Assembly: GCA_023247595.1 (NCBI GenBank) | Contig: JAHFGF010000072.1 | Coordinates: 1 to 8,132, forward strand | Source: Candidatus Omnitrophota bacterium | GTDB lineage: Bacteria; Omnitrophota; Koll11; Zapsychrales; Fredricksoniimonadaceae | DNA: 8,132 nt | Reading direction: 5' to 3' | Part shown: one piece after another, positions 1-5,473 of the stretch | Numbering within the stretch: position 1 is the first letter of the stretch | Layout: the number at the start of each line of letters is the position of its first letter | Program-made: the position numbers and the translations under genes | The notes under the pieces: model-generated | The model's database searches: none | Told to the model about the DNA's origin: nothing | Seen by the model: the letters and a program-made list of their open reading frames with translations, nothing else

Positions 1-764
1 TGCTTGCCGTTGTCGCGATAATATTCCGCCATTGCGGTTCCGGAATACGGCGCTAAAAACTGCATCGGAGCAGGATCAGAAGCCGTTGCCGCCACAATCG
101 TGGTGTATTCCATAGCGCCGAACTTACGGAGCTTTTCATAAACCTGCACGACGGTTGAACGTTTTTGGCCGATAGCGACGTAAAAACATCGAACACCAGT
201 TCCCTTTTGATTAATAATGGCATCTATAGCAAGCGATGTCTTACCGGTCTTACGGTCCCCGATAATCAACTCACGCTGCCCCCGTCCAATGGGCGTCAGG
301 GCATCAATGACTTTAATGCCTGTCTGCATGGGTTCGTGAACATTTTTGCGGTCGATGATGCCCGGAGCTTTCACTTCAATCGGACGAAATTCCGTTGCTT
401 TAATCGCCGGCTTGCCGTCGATAGCGTTACCGAGCGCGTCGACAATTCGGCCGCAGAGTTGCTCGCCGACACCGACCGAAGCGATTTTACCGGTACGTTT
501 GACTTCATCGCTTTCCTTAATTTCCGTATCCTTGCCGAAAATCGCGACCCCAACATTATCTTCTTCCAAGTTCAGGGCCATGCCGCGGATGCCGTTGCCG
601 AACTCAACAAGCTCGCCCGCCATAACTCGGGAAAGACCATGAACACGGGCAATTCCATCGCCGACGCTCAAAACAACGCCGGATTCATAGGTTTCAATTT
701 TCGCCGAAAAACTCTCCAACTGTTTCTTTAATATGGAAGATATTTCTTCTGGTTTGATAGTCAT
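1..764 (-). CDS. atpA: F-type ATP synthase subunit alpha, N-terminal 254 residues (runs off left edge)
   Basis: Alpha subunit of the F1 head, which with beta forms the catalytic hexamer on the cytoplasmic face; alpha carries the non-catalytic nucleotide sites. Reading the minus strand from the ATG at 764 gives an uninterrupted frame to base 1 with no stop, so the 3' half is outside the window. Visible landmarks: the N-terminal delta-contacting helix and beta-barrel (residues 1 to about 95), [12 protein letters not shown] (61-72), GRIVDALG (105-112), the Walker A loop GDRKTGKT (169-176), [11 protein letters not shown] (195-205) and [14 protein letters not shown] (219-232). Walker A falls at the same residue numbers as in E. 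coli. The loop has Lys172 where most bacteria have Gln; the same form occurs in actinobacteria. A strong ribosome binding site, AGGAAGG at 774-780, lies nine bases before the ATG and touches the atpH stop, 15 bases upstream. Identity is certain; only the end is missing. Confidence 0.97.
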   Translation of the reverse strand, partial: MTIKPEEISSILKKQLESFSAKIETYESGVVLSVGDGIARVHGLSRVMAGELVEFGNGIRGMALNLEEDNVGVAIFGKDTEIKESDEVKRTGKIASVGVGEQLCGRIVDALGNAIDGKPAIKATEFRPIEVKAPGIIDRKNVHEPMQTGIKVIDALTPIGRGQRELIIGDRKTGKTSLAIDAIINQKGTGVRCFYVAIGQKRSTVVQVYEKLRKFGAMEYTTIVAATASDPAPMQFLAPYSGTAMAEYYRDNGK

Positions 765-779
765 AACGTTTAACCTTCC

Positions 780-1322
780 TTAAACCGTTGAAACAACACT
801 TTCTTGAAATCTTCTTAACTGCGTTTTCAGCGACGCGTCATAGACCACATCGCCCGTATTTAATTTAAACCCGCCTAAAAGACCAGGGTCAACACGAACA
901 TGGGTCTGGATTTTCTTGCCCGACCACTCGGACAATTTCTTTATTAAACTTTGAAGCATCCCTTCATCCATCTCCCGTTCCGTCGACAAATAAACTTCCT
1001 GGATATTGTGATGCTGCATGAATAAATCATGGAACATAGTGATCACATCGCCTAATAAATTCAGCCTATTTTTATCGACTAAAAACATTAAAAAATTTAA
1101 AACCGACGGATGAAGACTGTTTTTAAAAACATTAGTAAGCAACTGCACACGCTCTTCTTTTTTAAAAATAGGATTTCGGATAAAGAGCCGCATGTCGGCG
1201 GATAGCTCAAGACATTGAGCCAAAGCCTTTAAATCCTCGGAAACAGCATCCAGAGTTTTTTGTTCTTTGGATATTAAAAAAAGCGCGTTGGCATACCTTT
1301 TAGCGACTTTGACGTCGATCAT
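780..1322 (-). CDS. atpH: F-type ATP synthase subunit delta (OSCP)
   Basis: Delta subunit, 180 residues, the normal length. It caps the F1 head and joins it to the b-subunit stator stalk. The N-terminal helical domain starts with VAKRYANALF (5-14), the classical delta signature, followed by FIRNP (47-51) and FLVDKNRL (80-87). The C-terminal domain carries the family motif DPGLLGGFKL (145-154) and then GDVVYDASL (157-165). The ATG at 1322 has a good ribosome binding site, TAGGGGA at 1331-1337, eight bases upstream and inside the end of atpF. The gene overlaps atpF by 23 bases and is followed by atpA after 15 bases, so the three are very probably translated from one message. Confidence 0.95.
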   Translation of the reverse strand: MIDVKVAKRYANALFLISKEQKTLDAVSEDLKALAQCLELSADMRLFIRNPIFKKEERVQLLTNVFKNSLHPSVLNFLMFLVDKNRLNLLGDVITMFHDLFMQHHNIQEVYLSTEREMDEGMLQSLIKKLSEWSGKKIQTHVRVDPGLLGGFKLNTGDVVYDASLKTQLRRFQESVVSTV

Positions 1323-1869
1323 GCTTAAATTCCCCTAATAGATATTGTTCAATCAGCTTATCCGATTTAGACTTATCCAGATTGGCTTGAATAAGTTTGG
1401 TTGCCAAGTCAACAGCCAAGGAAACACTTTCCCTTTTCAAAGAGGCCTCGGCCCTCTGGCGTTCACCGACAATTTCCTGATGAGCCGTTTGAACAATTTC
1501 TTGAGCCTGATGTTTGGCCCGCTCTTCAATGCCTTTGGCTAAATCAACAGCTTTTTTACGCGCCTCATCCACTATAGACTGGGCGTTTAGACGGGCATCA
1601 CTAAGAACTTTTTCTTTGGACGCCTGAACATCGGACAGTTCTTTCTTAATCTGATCCGCCTGGGTCAAAGAATCTTTGATTGTTTTTTCCCGATTCTGCA
1701 GAGCGGATAAAATCGGTTTCCAGGCAAACTTCTGTAGAATAAACAACAGCGACAAGAAAGTAACCCAGGTCAACACAAGCATGATCATATCCGGCGCAAA
1801 AATATCCGGCTTAGCCTCTGGAGCATGCTCTTGAACTTGTGATTCTAATAGAGTATTTGTTTGATCCAT
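1300..1869 (-). CDS. atpF: F-type ATP synthase subunit b
   Basis: Stator-stalk b subunit, 189 residues, somewhat longer than the usual 155-175. One membrane helix spans about residues 27-46 and is followed by the conserved FAWKPIL (48-54), then a long charged amphipathic region (about 60-155) rich in Lys, Glu, Gln and Ala that would form the dimeric coiled coil. The C-terminal segment SLAVDLATKLIQANLD (150-165) is the part that contacts delta. The extra length is mostly a hydrophilic N-terminal leader of about 26 residues before the membrane helix. The ATG at 1869 lies eight bases after the atpE stop with a modest AAGAGA site. A single b gene is present; no b' gene is seen. The 3' end overlaps atpH by 23 bases. 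Confidence 0.95.
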   Translation of the reverse strand: MDQTNTLLESQVQEHAPEAKPDIFAPDMIMLVLTWVTFLSLLFILQKFAWKPILSALQNREKTIKDSLTQADQIKKELSDVQASKEKVLSDARLNAQSIVDEARKKAVDLAKGIEERAKHQAQEIVQTAHQEIVGERQRAEASLKRESVSLAVDLATKLIQANLDKSKSDKLIEQYLLGEFKHDRRQSR

Positions 1870-1877
1870 GTTTTCTC

Positions 1878-2111
1878 TTATGATTTAAGGGCCAAGAAAC
1901 AAAGAACAGCGCAGAAAAGAGCAACCCCTTCAATGAGGGCCGCGCCGATAAACATAACGGACTGGATTTTATTCGAAGCCTCCGGCTGACGGGCGATTCC
2001 GTTAACAGCGGCGGAAACAACCTGCCCTACTCCAATACCGACCCCAATCGCGACCAGACCGGCACCCATGCCAGCTGATAATTGTCCTAAATGTAATGTG
2101 GTTTGTTCCAT
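1878..2111 (-). CDS. atpE: F-type ATP synthase subunit c (ring proteolipid)
   Basis: Subunit c, 77 residues from the chosen start, forming the rotating membrane ring. It is a hairpin of two membrane helices: helix 1 has the glycine-rich GVGIGVG (23-29), the polar loop is ARQPEA (40-45), and helix 2 carries the ion-binding carboxylate Glu61 in AALIEGVALF. I chose the ATG at 2111 rather than the in-frame ATG at 2126 because AAAGGGA at 2117-2123 is well placed for 2111 and lies inside the extra five codons. Glu61 is followed by Gly rather than Ser or Thr. The Gln after the glycine stretch is one position past where sodium-type c subunits have theirs. Both facts point to proton rather than sodium coupling, which is an inference. 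A 67-base gap separates it from atpB. Confidence 0.96.
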   Translation of the reverse strand: MEQTTLHLGQLSAGMGAGLVAIGVGIGVGQVVSAAVNGIARQPEASNKIQSVMFIGAALIEGVALFCAVLCFLALKS

Positions 2112-2116
2112 GTGAT

Positions 2117-2123
2117 TCCCTTT
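2117..2123 (-). promoter_or_regulatory. Ribosome binding site fixing the atpE start
   Basis: AAAGGGA on the minus strand ends five bases before the ATG at 2111. The upstream in-frame ATG at 2126 has no comparable site and would include this sequence inside the coding region, so the shorter atpE is preferred. A strong site is expected here because subunit c is needed in many copies per enzyme. Confidence 0.7.
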
Positions 2124-2178
2124 CATTTTGTAGATGGCATGAATTTTTTAAGCCACCGATTTAATATCAAGTTGTCTA

Positions 2179-2958
2179 TCAATGTTCCGGATGATACATC
2201 TGTCCAATAAATACCGCGGACAAAAGAGTAAAAATATATGCCTGCAAAAAAGCAACAAATACTTCAAGGGCGGATACTCCAACTGCCAACACAACTACGG
2301 GCAGCGCAAAGGCGCCCAACATAACAACTAGCCCTAATAGAGAAAGGATGACCATATGACCTGCCAGCATGTTGGCAAAAAGACGAATCATGAGCGCACT
2401 CGGCTTAATTAAAATTCCAATCAGTTCAAGAAGAAAAATAATCGGTAAAATAAAAATAGGAACACCCGAAGGCGAAAGGGCTTTCGCAAACCCGCCGATT
2501 CCGTTTCGAACTATCGTTCCAATGGTCAAAAACAAAAAAATGAAAAACGCCAACGCACCTGTGACATTCACGTTGGCTGTTGCCGTTGAAAAAATCGGAA
2601 TCATTCCCAATAAATTCAAACCAAGGATAAAGAAAAAAAACGTGCACAATAGCGGAGTAAACCTGTTCCCGTCTTCTTCTCCCAAATTTCGAATAGCGAT
2701 TTCATCGCGGATAAACTGGACAACAGCTTCAAGCGCATTAGTTAAACCGGTGGGGACCCGCCGTTTTTTGTCATAAATCAAACAAAATAAAACGATCAAT
2801 AAAGCAGCGCATAACAAAACCATTACGCCGTGCAGACTAAGATATTTAGGAAGATGTATGGTCGGCAGGAACGGGATGTGCCACTCCTGCGAGTTGAGCA
2901 CATGGTGCATCATGTATTGATCAATTTGAAAAGGTTCGTGAGCGGTCGGCTGACTCAT
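2179..2958 (-). CDS. atpB: F-type ATP synthase subunit a
   Basis: Subunit a, 259 residues from the chosen start, provides the two ion half-channels beside the c ring. Several membrane helices are evident, with FFFFILGLNLLGMIP (107-121) as a conserved helix and ALMIRLFANMLAGH (188-201) holding the essential arginine, here Arg192, equivalent to E. coli Arg210. The last helix has VAFLQAYIFTLLSAV (235-249), with the conserved Gln239. The cytoplasmic segment FIRDEIAIRNLGEEDGNRF (82-100) is typical of the broad bacterial type. The frame also opens at a GTG at 2970, but that codon has no ribosome binding site, whereas AGGTG at 2970-2974 serves the ATG at 2958. The gene follows atpZ after a 118-base gap, and no atpI gene lies between them. 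Confidence 0.95.
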   Translation of the reverse strand: MSQPTAHEPFQIDQYMMHHVLNSQEWHIPFLPTIHLPKYLSLHGVMVLLCAALLIVLFCLIYDKKRRVPTGLTNALEAVVQFIRDEIAIRNLGEEDGNRFTPLLCTFFFFILGLNLLGMIPIFSTATANVNVTGALAFFIFLFLTIGTIVRNGIGGFAKALSPSGVPIFILPIIFLLELIGILIKPSALMIRLFANMLAGHMVILSLLGLVVMLGAFALPVVVLAVGVSALEVFVAFLQAYIFTLLSAVFIGQMYHPEH

Positions 2959-3076
2959 AAGAAAATCCACACCTATGAAAGATAATTATTTTAATGAATT
3001 GTAAATTGTTCCCATATTAATGGATAAAGACAATCAGCGCATTAAAAAAAACGGATTTTATTTCATCGAGTAACAT
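2959..3076 (-). other. AT-rich gap between atpZ and atpB
   Basis: This 118-base stretch holds the atpB ribosome binding site and little else that is convincing. An eight-T run on the minus strand is not preceded by a GC-rich hairpin, so it does not look like an intrinsic terminator. Weak promoter-like pairs exist, for example TTATCC, 18 bp, TACAAT, with only four of six matches in the -35 box. A 19-codon frame starts directly after the atpZ stop but resembles nothing I recognise. An atpI gene, common at this position, does not fit and is not present. Confidence 0.5.
2970..2974 (-). promoter_or_regulatory. Probable ribosome binding site for atpB
   Basis: AGGTG on the minus strand lies eleven bases before the ATG at 2958, a slightly long spacing. 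It overlaps the alternative GTG start at 2970, which has nothing of its own upstream. This favours the ATG and shortens subunit a by four residues. Confidence 0.45.
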
Positions 3077-3307
3077 TCAAGTTTTATTGGAATTATCCCG
3101 GACCATTTGCCAGACGGCATACACAACATAAATGAGCCCTACGCCCGCTCCTATCATTGTTCCTGTTGCCCGGTCTCCCCATTTGGCGCCCAAAAAATAT
3201 CCGGCAAACGAACAGCCCAAGACCACTCCTAAAATATTCCAAGATGATCCTGACAACAATCGCTTTTGCTGACTTCTGTTTTTTTCTGATTGATCGGTCA
3301 AACCCAT
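3077..3307 (-). CDS. atpZ: AtpZ/AtpI-family small membrane protein of the ATP synthase operon
   Basis: A 76-residue protein with a hydrophilic, basic N-terminus (about 1-20) and two membrane helices (about 22-42 and 50-68). The helices are separated by the polar GAKWGDRATGT turn, and the glycine-rich TMIGAGVGLIYVVYAV segment is typical of AtpZ. Members of this family sit at the head of bacterial atp operons. They have been linked to assembly of the c ring and, with AtpI in Bacillus, to divalent cation transport; neither can be tested from sequence. The ATG follows the stop of the upstream TMEM14-family gene by one base (TGAAATG) and has no clear ribosome binding site of its own, so coupled translation is likely. 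The assignment rests on topology, size and position, since the family is weakly conserved. Confidence 0.8.
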   Translation of the reverse strand: MGLTDQSEKNRSQQKRLLSGSSWNILGVVLGCSFAGYFLGAKWGDRATGTMIGAGVGLIYVVYAVWQMVRDNSNKT

Positions 3308-3308
3308 T

Positions 3309-3626
3309 TCAGACGGAATGCCGAATTAACCGAAGGACGGTAAAAATAGCCACCGCCACGGTGATGATGAGCAGCATTCCTGACGGCATAAAACTTTGCG
3401 TTTTCAAAAGTCTGATGAGAAAAACAACGGACAAAATCCCCGTTACACAGGAAAGAAAAATATACGCGCCCTTAGGATTAATGGTCATTAACCAAACCCC
3501 TAAAAGCATCATGACTGATGAACCAATCCCAGCCATCAAGGATACACTGCTGCCTTTTTTCCAGCCGAAATAACCGCCTACCAGCATGAATAAGGCATAA
3601 CCGATGAACACGACTTTATCAATCAT
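3309..3626 (-). CDS. TMEM14/UPF0136-family four-helix membrane protein
   Basis: A 105-residue, very hydrophobic protein with four predicted membrane helices (about 6-22, 28-47, 54-72, 81-100). It matches the TMEM14 pattern along its length: a first helix ending GGYFGWKKGSSVSL (17-30), a small-residue second helix MAGIGSS, then a basic turn with IRLLKTQSFMPSGM (71-84), which parallels the RFYHSGKFMPAG segment of animal TMEM14C as I recall it. TMEM14C is an inner mitochondrial membrane protein required for heme synthesis, probably at the protoporphyrinogen step; the role of bacterial members is not established. The gene starts 15 bases after hemA with a strong AAAGGGA site (3633-3639) and ends one base before atpZ. 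The family call is fairly firm; a tetrapyrrole role is inferred from homology and neighbourhood. Confidence 0.82.
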   Translation of the reverse strand: MIDKVVFIGYALFMLVGGYFGWKKGSSVSLMAGIGSSVMMLLGVWLMTINPKGAYIFLSCVTGILSVVFLIRLLKTQSFMPSGMLLIITVAVAIFTVLRLIRHSV

Positions 3627-3641
3627 TGAGCATCCCTTTAA

Positions 3642-4715
3642 TTAAATCATTTCTTTTTCAAATTCAGAAACTTCAAAATAATCTGTCTGGGAACAATTTT
3701 CAATTTTCTTCCACTTGTCGTGAAATTCCGCGACTTTTTGCGTGATGATGCTCTCAACCTGCGCAATGGCGGATTGCCGCCGGCGCATATTTTCTCCAAC
3801 AACCTTGTCTAAGTCATCGATAGAAAATAATAAAACGTCTTTAACCGAGGCCGCAAGTGGGTCGATATTTCTTGGCATTGAAATATCAATCAGCAGCAAT
3901 TTGCGATTTCCTCTTTTGGACATAATGGCTTCCACCATCGACTTATCCAAAATGTAGTGCGGCGCGCCGACCGAGCAGATGCAGACATCCACTTCAATTA
4001 AGGTATCTTTAATATCCATAAATGAAACAGGAATGCCTGAGAATTTTTCAGCCAAGGCATCTGCTTTTTCTCCGGTCCGGTTCATCAAATAAATTTTATC
4101 CGCCCCTTTGTTGTGAATCTGCGCCAAGGCCAGCTCTCCCATTTTTCCAGCGCCGATGACTAAAATGGATTTTTCTTTGAGCGTTTCCAGCTGTTCTTCC
4201 GCCATGTTGATGGCCGCCCAGCTGATCGATGAGCCTCCGCAGCTGATATCAGTTTCATTTTGGGCTTTTTTACCGGCTCTAATGACGATGTTGGTTAAAA
4301 TATTAAAATATTTCGACATCATTCCAGCTGAACGCGCCTTGTCAACAGCGGTCTTGACCTGCCCTAAGATCTGTTTTTCTCCGAGGACAAGCGAATCAAT
4401 ACCAGTTGTCACGCGCATCAGATGGTCCAACGCCTGATTGTCTTCATAAACATATAAATATTTACGAAAATCAAAATCGAACGCCGTTTTTTTAATTTTT
4501 GATATGAGAGGAATGATAAAATCTATTTCGCATGACCTATCAACACGCTTGATATACACCTCAATGCGATTACATGTTGAGAGCACAAACGCTTCCGCGA
4601 CTCCGGGTTGATTCTTAAGTTCACTTAATAACAGATCCTGCTGCAGAGGATTCAGGTAAAACTTTTCCCTGATTTCGATAGGAGCTGTTTTGTGGTTCAG
4701 ACCAATGATGAACAT
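3642..4715 (-). CDS. hemA: Glutamyl-tRNA reductase, short form lacking the dimerisation domain
   Basis: HemA reduces glutamyl-tRNA(Glu) with NADPH to glutamate-1-semialdehyde, the first committed step of C5-pathway tetrapyrrole synthesis. From the ATG at 4715 it has 357 residues. The catalytic domain starts FIIGLNHKTAP (2-12), with the active-site cysteine Cys48 in LSTCNRIEVY (45-54) and SLVLGEKQILGQVK (108-121). The NADPH domain has VIGAGKMGELAL (186-197) and DISMPRNIDP (277-286). The spinal helix begins around DDLDKVVGENMRRR (300-313), but the protein ends about 40 residues later, where family members of 410-450 residues continue into a helical dimerisation domain. The frame extends upstream to a TTG at 4730, but ATG fits the family N-terminus better; neither start has a strong ribosome binding site. 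A promoter candidate lies at 4779-4807. Confidence 0.93.
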   Translation of the reverse strand: MFIIGLNHKTAPIEIREKFYLNPLQQDLLLSELKNQPGVAEAFVLSTCNRIEVYIKRVDRSCEIDFIIPLISKIKKTAFDFDFRKYLYVYEDNQALDHLMRVTTGIDSLVLGEKQILGQVKTAVDKARSAGMMSKYFNILTNIVIRAGKKAQNETDISCGGSSISWAAINMAEEQLETLKEKSILVIGAGKMGELALAQIHNKGADKIYLMNRTGEKADALAEKFSGIPVSFMDIKDTLIEVDVCICSVGAPHYILDKSMVEAIMSKRGNRKLLLIDISMPRNIDPLAASVKDVLLFSIDDLDKVVGENMRRRQSAIAQVESIITQKVAEFHDKWKKIENCSQTDYFEVSEFEKEMI

Positions 4716-4764
4716 AAAAAACTGACTCAATACTTTTACTGGTTAACTTCAAAGAATAATAAAC

Positions 4765-4809
4765 GATTGAATGGTTCGACTATAACAAATTACATATGGA
4801 CATTCAATC
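4765..4809. repeat. Perfect 9-bp inverted repeat bracketing the hemA promoter
   Basis: The arms are gattgaatg (4765-4773) and cattcaatc (4801-4809), exact reverse complements separated by 27 bases. One arm contains most of the predicted -35 box and the other covers the predicted transcription start, with the -10 box between. The layout suits paired binding sites for a regulator, or a DNA loop. The 27-base spacer is long for a simple dimer site, and a repeat of this size could arise by chance somewhere in a window this long. Confidence 0.45.
4779..4807 (-). promoter_or_regulatory. Candidate sigma-70-type promoter for hemA and downstream genes
   Basis: On the minus strand, TTGAAT (4802-4807; four of six matches to the -35 consensus) and TATAGT (4779-4784; five of six to the -10) are separated by 17 bases. 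A TG one base before the -10 makes it an extended -10. Transcription would start near 4772, giving a leader of about 57 bases before the hemA ATG. It is the best such pair I found in any intergenic gap here. Since no strong promoter or terminator appears after hemA, it may also feed the atp genes. Confidence 0.6.
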
Positions 4810-4855
4810 AAATCATAGGAATTATCGTTCGTCATAAAAAACTTCCTAAAACGGA

Positions 4856-5473
4856 TTAATGATTACGTTTACCTTTTTTAAAAAACTCAATCGCCCAGCT
4901 TTGCTCGTCTAGGTTATTGATATTATTAAGTTCATTTTCAGATTGCTGCGCCAAGACATGCGCATTGGATTGGATTAATATTTTACGGGGGCAATGAATT
5001 CCTTTTAAAAAAAACGCATGAATCTTTTCAAAATTTCCTTTTTCCCAAACCGCGCATAGCGGTTCAGGCAGACCATCGAATTGACTGCGGTACGAAGTTG
5101 CCAACGCGTGAGCATTGCGATTAGCCAAAAGATATTCAATGGTTTTTGGCGTGATAAACGGCAAGTCACAGGCCAACAACAGCCACGAGACGTCAGGATA
5201 TTTGTTCATCGCCGAAAGGATGCCGCTTAAAGGCCCCTTGCCTTCAAACTCAGAATCATCGTCGATGCGCGGATATCCCTGGCAAGGCGGTATGAGCTCC
5301 TGCCCTTGCCGGCTGGAGATAAAAACTTTTGAACACAAAGGCACCAGCAATTCATAGGCAACCTGCAATTGGGGCTTGTCCTGGTAAATGATCGCTGACT
5401 TATCTTTTCCCATCCGCGAACTTTTACCGCCGGCTAGCACTAAACCAAATAAATTTTGATTGGGATTCGTCAT
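4856..5473 (-). CDS. mobA: Molybdenum cofactor guanylyltransferase MobA
   Basis: MobA transfers GMP from GTP to molybdopterin cofactor in the cytoplasm, giving the guanine dinucleotide form used by DMSO-reductase-family enzymes such as nitrate reductases and formate dehydrogenases. The 205-residue length is normal. The nucleotide-binding signature LVLAGGKSSRMGKDK spans 11-25, followed by DDD (71-73), GPLSGILSAM (80-89), the metal-binding ACDLPFIT (101-108) and LPEPLCAVWE (135-144). The C-terminal NINNLDEQ (184-191) fits the usual closing element. The ATG overlaps the moeA stop in ATGA, with a GGGGA site five bases upstream, so translation is probably coupled to moeA. A bacterial IspD-type or sugar-nucleotide transferase would share only the first motif; the moeA partner supports MobA. 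Confidence 0.93.
   Translation of the reverse strand: MTNPNQNLFGLVLAGGKSSRMGKDKSAIIYQDKPQLQVAYELLVPLCSKVFISSRQGQELIPPCQGYPRIDDDSEFEGKGPLSGILSAMNKYPDVSWLLLACDLPFITPKTIEYLLANRNAHALATSYRSQFDGLPEPLCAVWEKGNFEKIHAFFLKGIHCPRKILIQSNAHVLAQQSENELNNINNLDEQSWAIEFFKKGKRNH

Noticed and set aside
165..731. 188-residue open frame on the plus strand at the left end.
   Set aside because: It lies antisense over atpA, whose minus-strand frame reads as a clean, family-typical alpha subunit. The plus-strand product is low-complexity and matches nothing I recognise.
2112..2126. Longer atpE starting at the ATG at 2126.
   Set aside because: The five extra codons contain the AAAGGGA ribosome binding site for the ATG at 2111, and the longer form has no site of its own.
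2369..2776. 135-residue open frame on the plus strand.
   Set aside because: It is the antisense shadow of atpB; its Lys- and Ile-rich composition mirrors the hydrophobic helices on the other strand.
3157..3573. 138-residue open frame on the plus strand spanning atpZ and the TMEM14 gene.
   Set aside because: Both minus-strand genes have recognisable families and good junctions; this frame crosses their boundary and has no ribosome binding site or family features.
4716..4730. hemA start at TTG 4730.
   Set aside because: It adds five residues not typical of the family, and the ATG at 4715 places the GLNHKTAP motif and catalytic cysteine at normal positions. It cannot be fully excluded because neither start has a strong ribosome binding site.
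4765..4809. Invertible promoter element.
   Set aside because: The 27-bp interior is far shorter than known invertible segments, no recombinase gene is in the window, and the arms are only nine bases.
4820..4855. Possible terminator after mobA: a T run with TAGGAA and TTCCTA able to pair.
   Set aside because: The six-base stem is AT-rich with a 21-base loop and the T run lies inside the loop, so it does not have the form of an intrinsic terminator.
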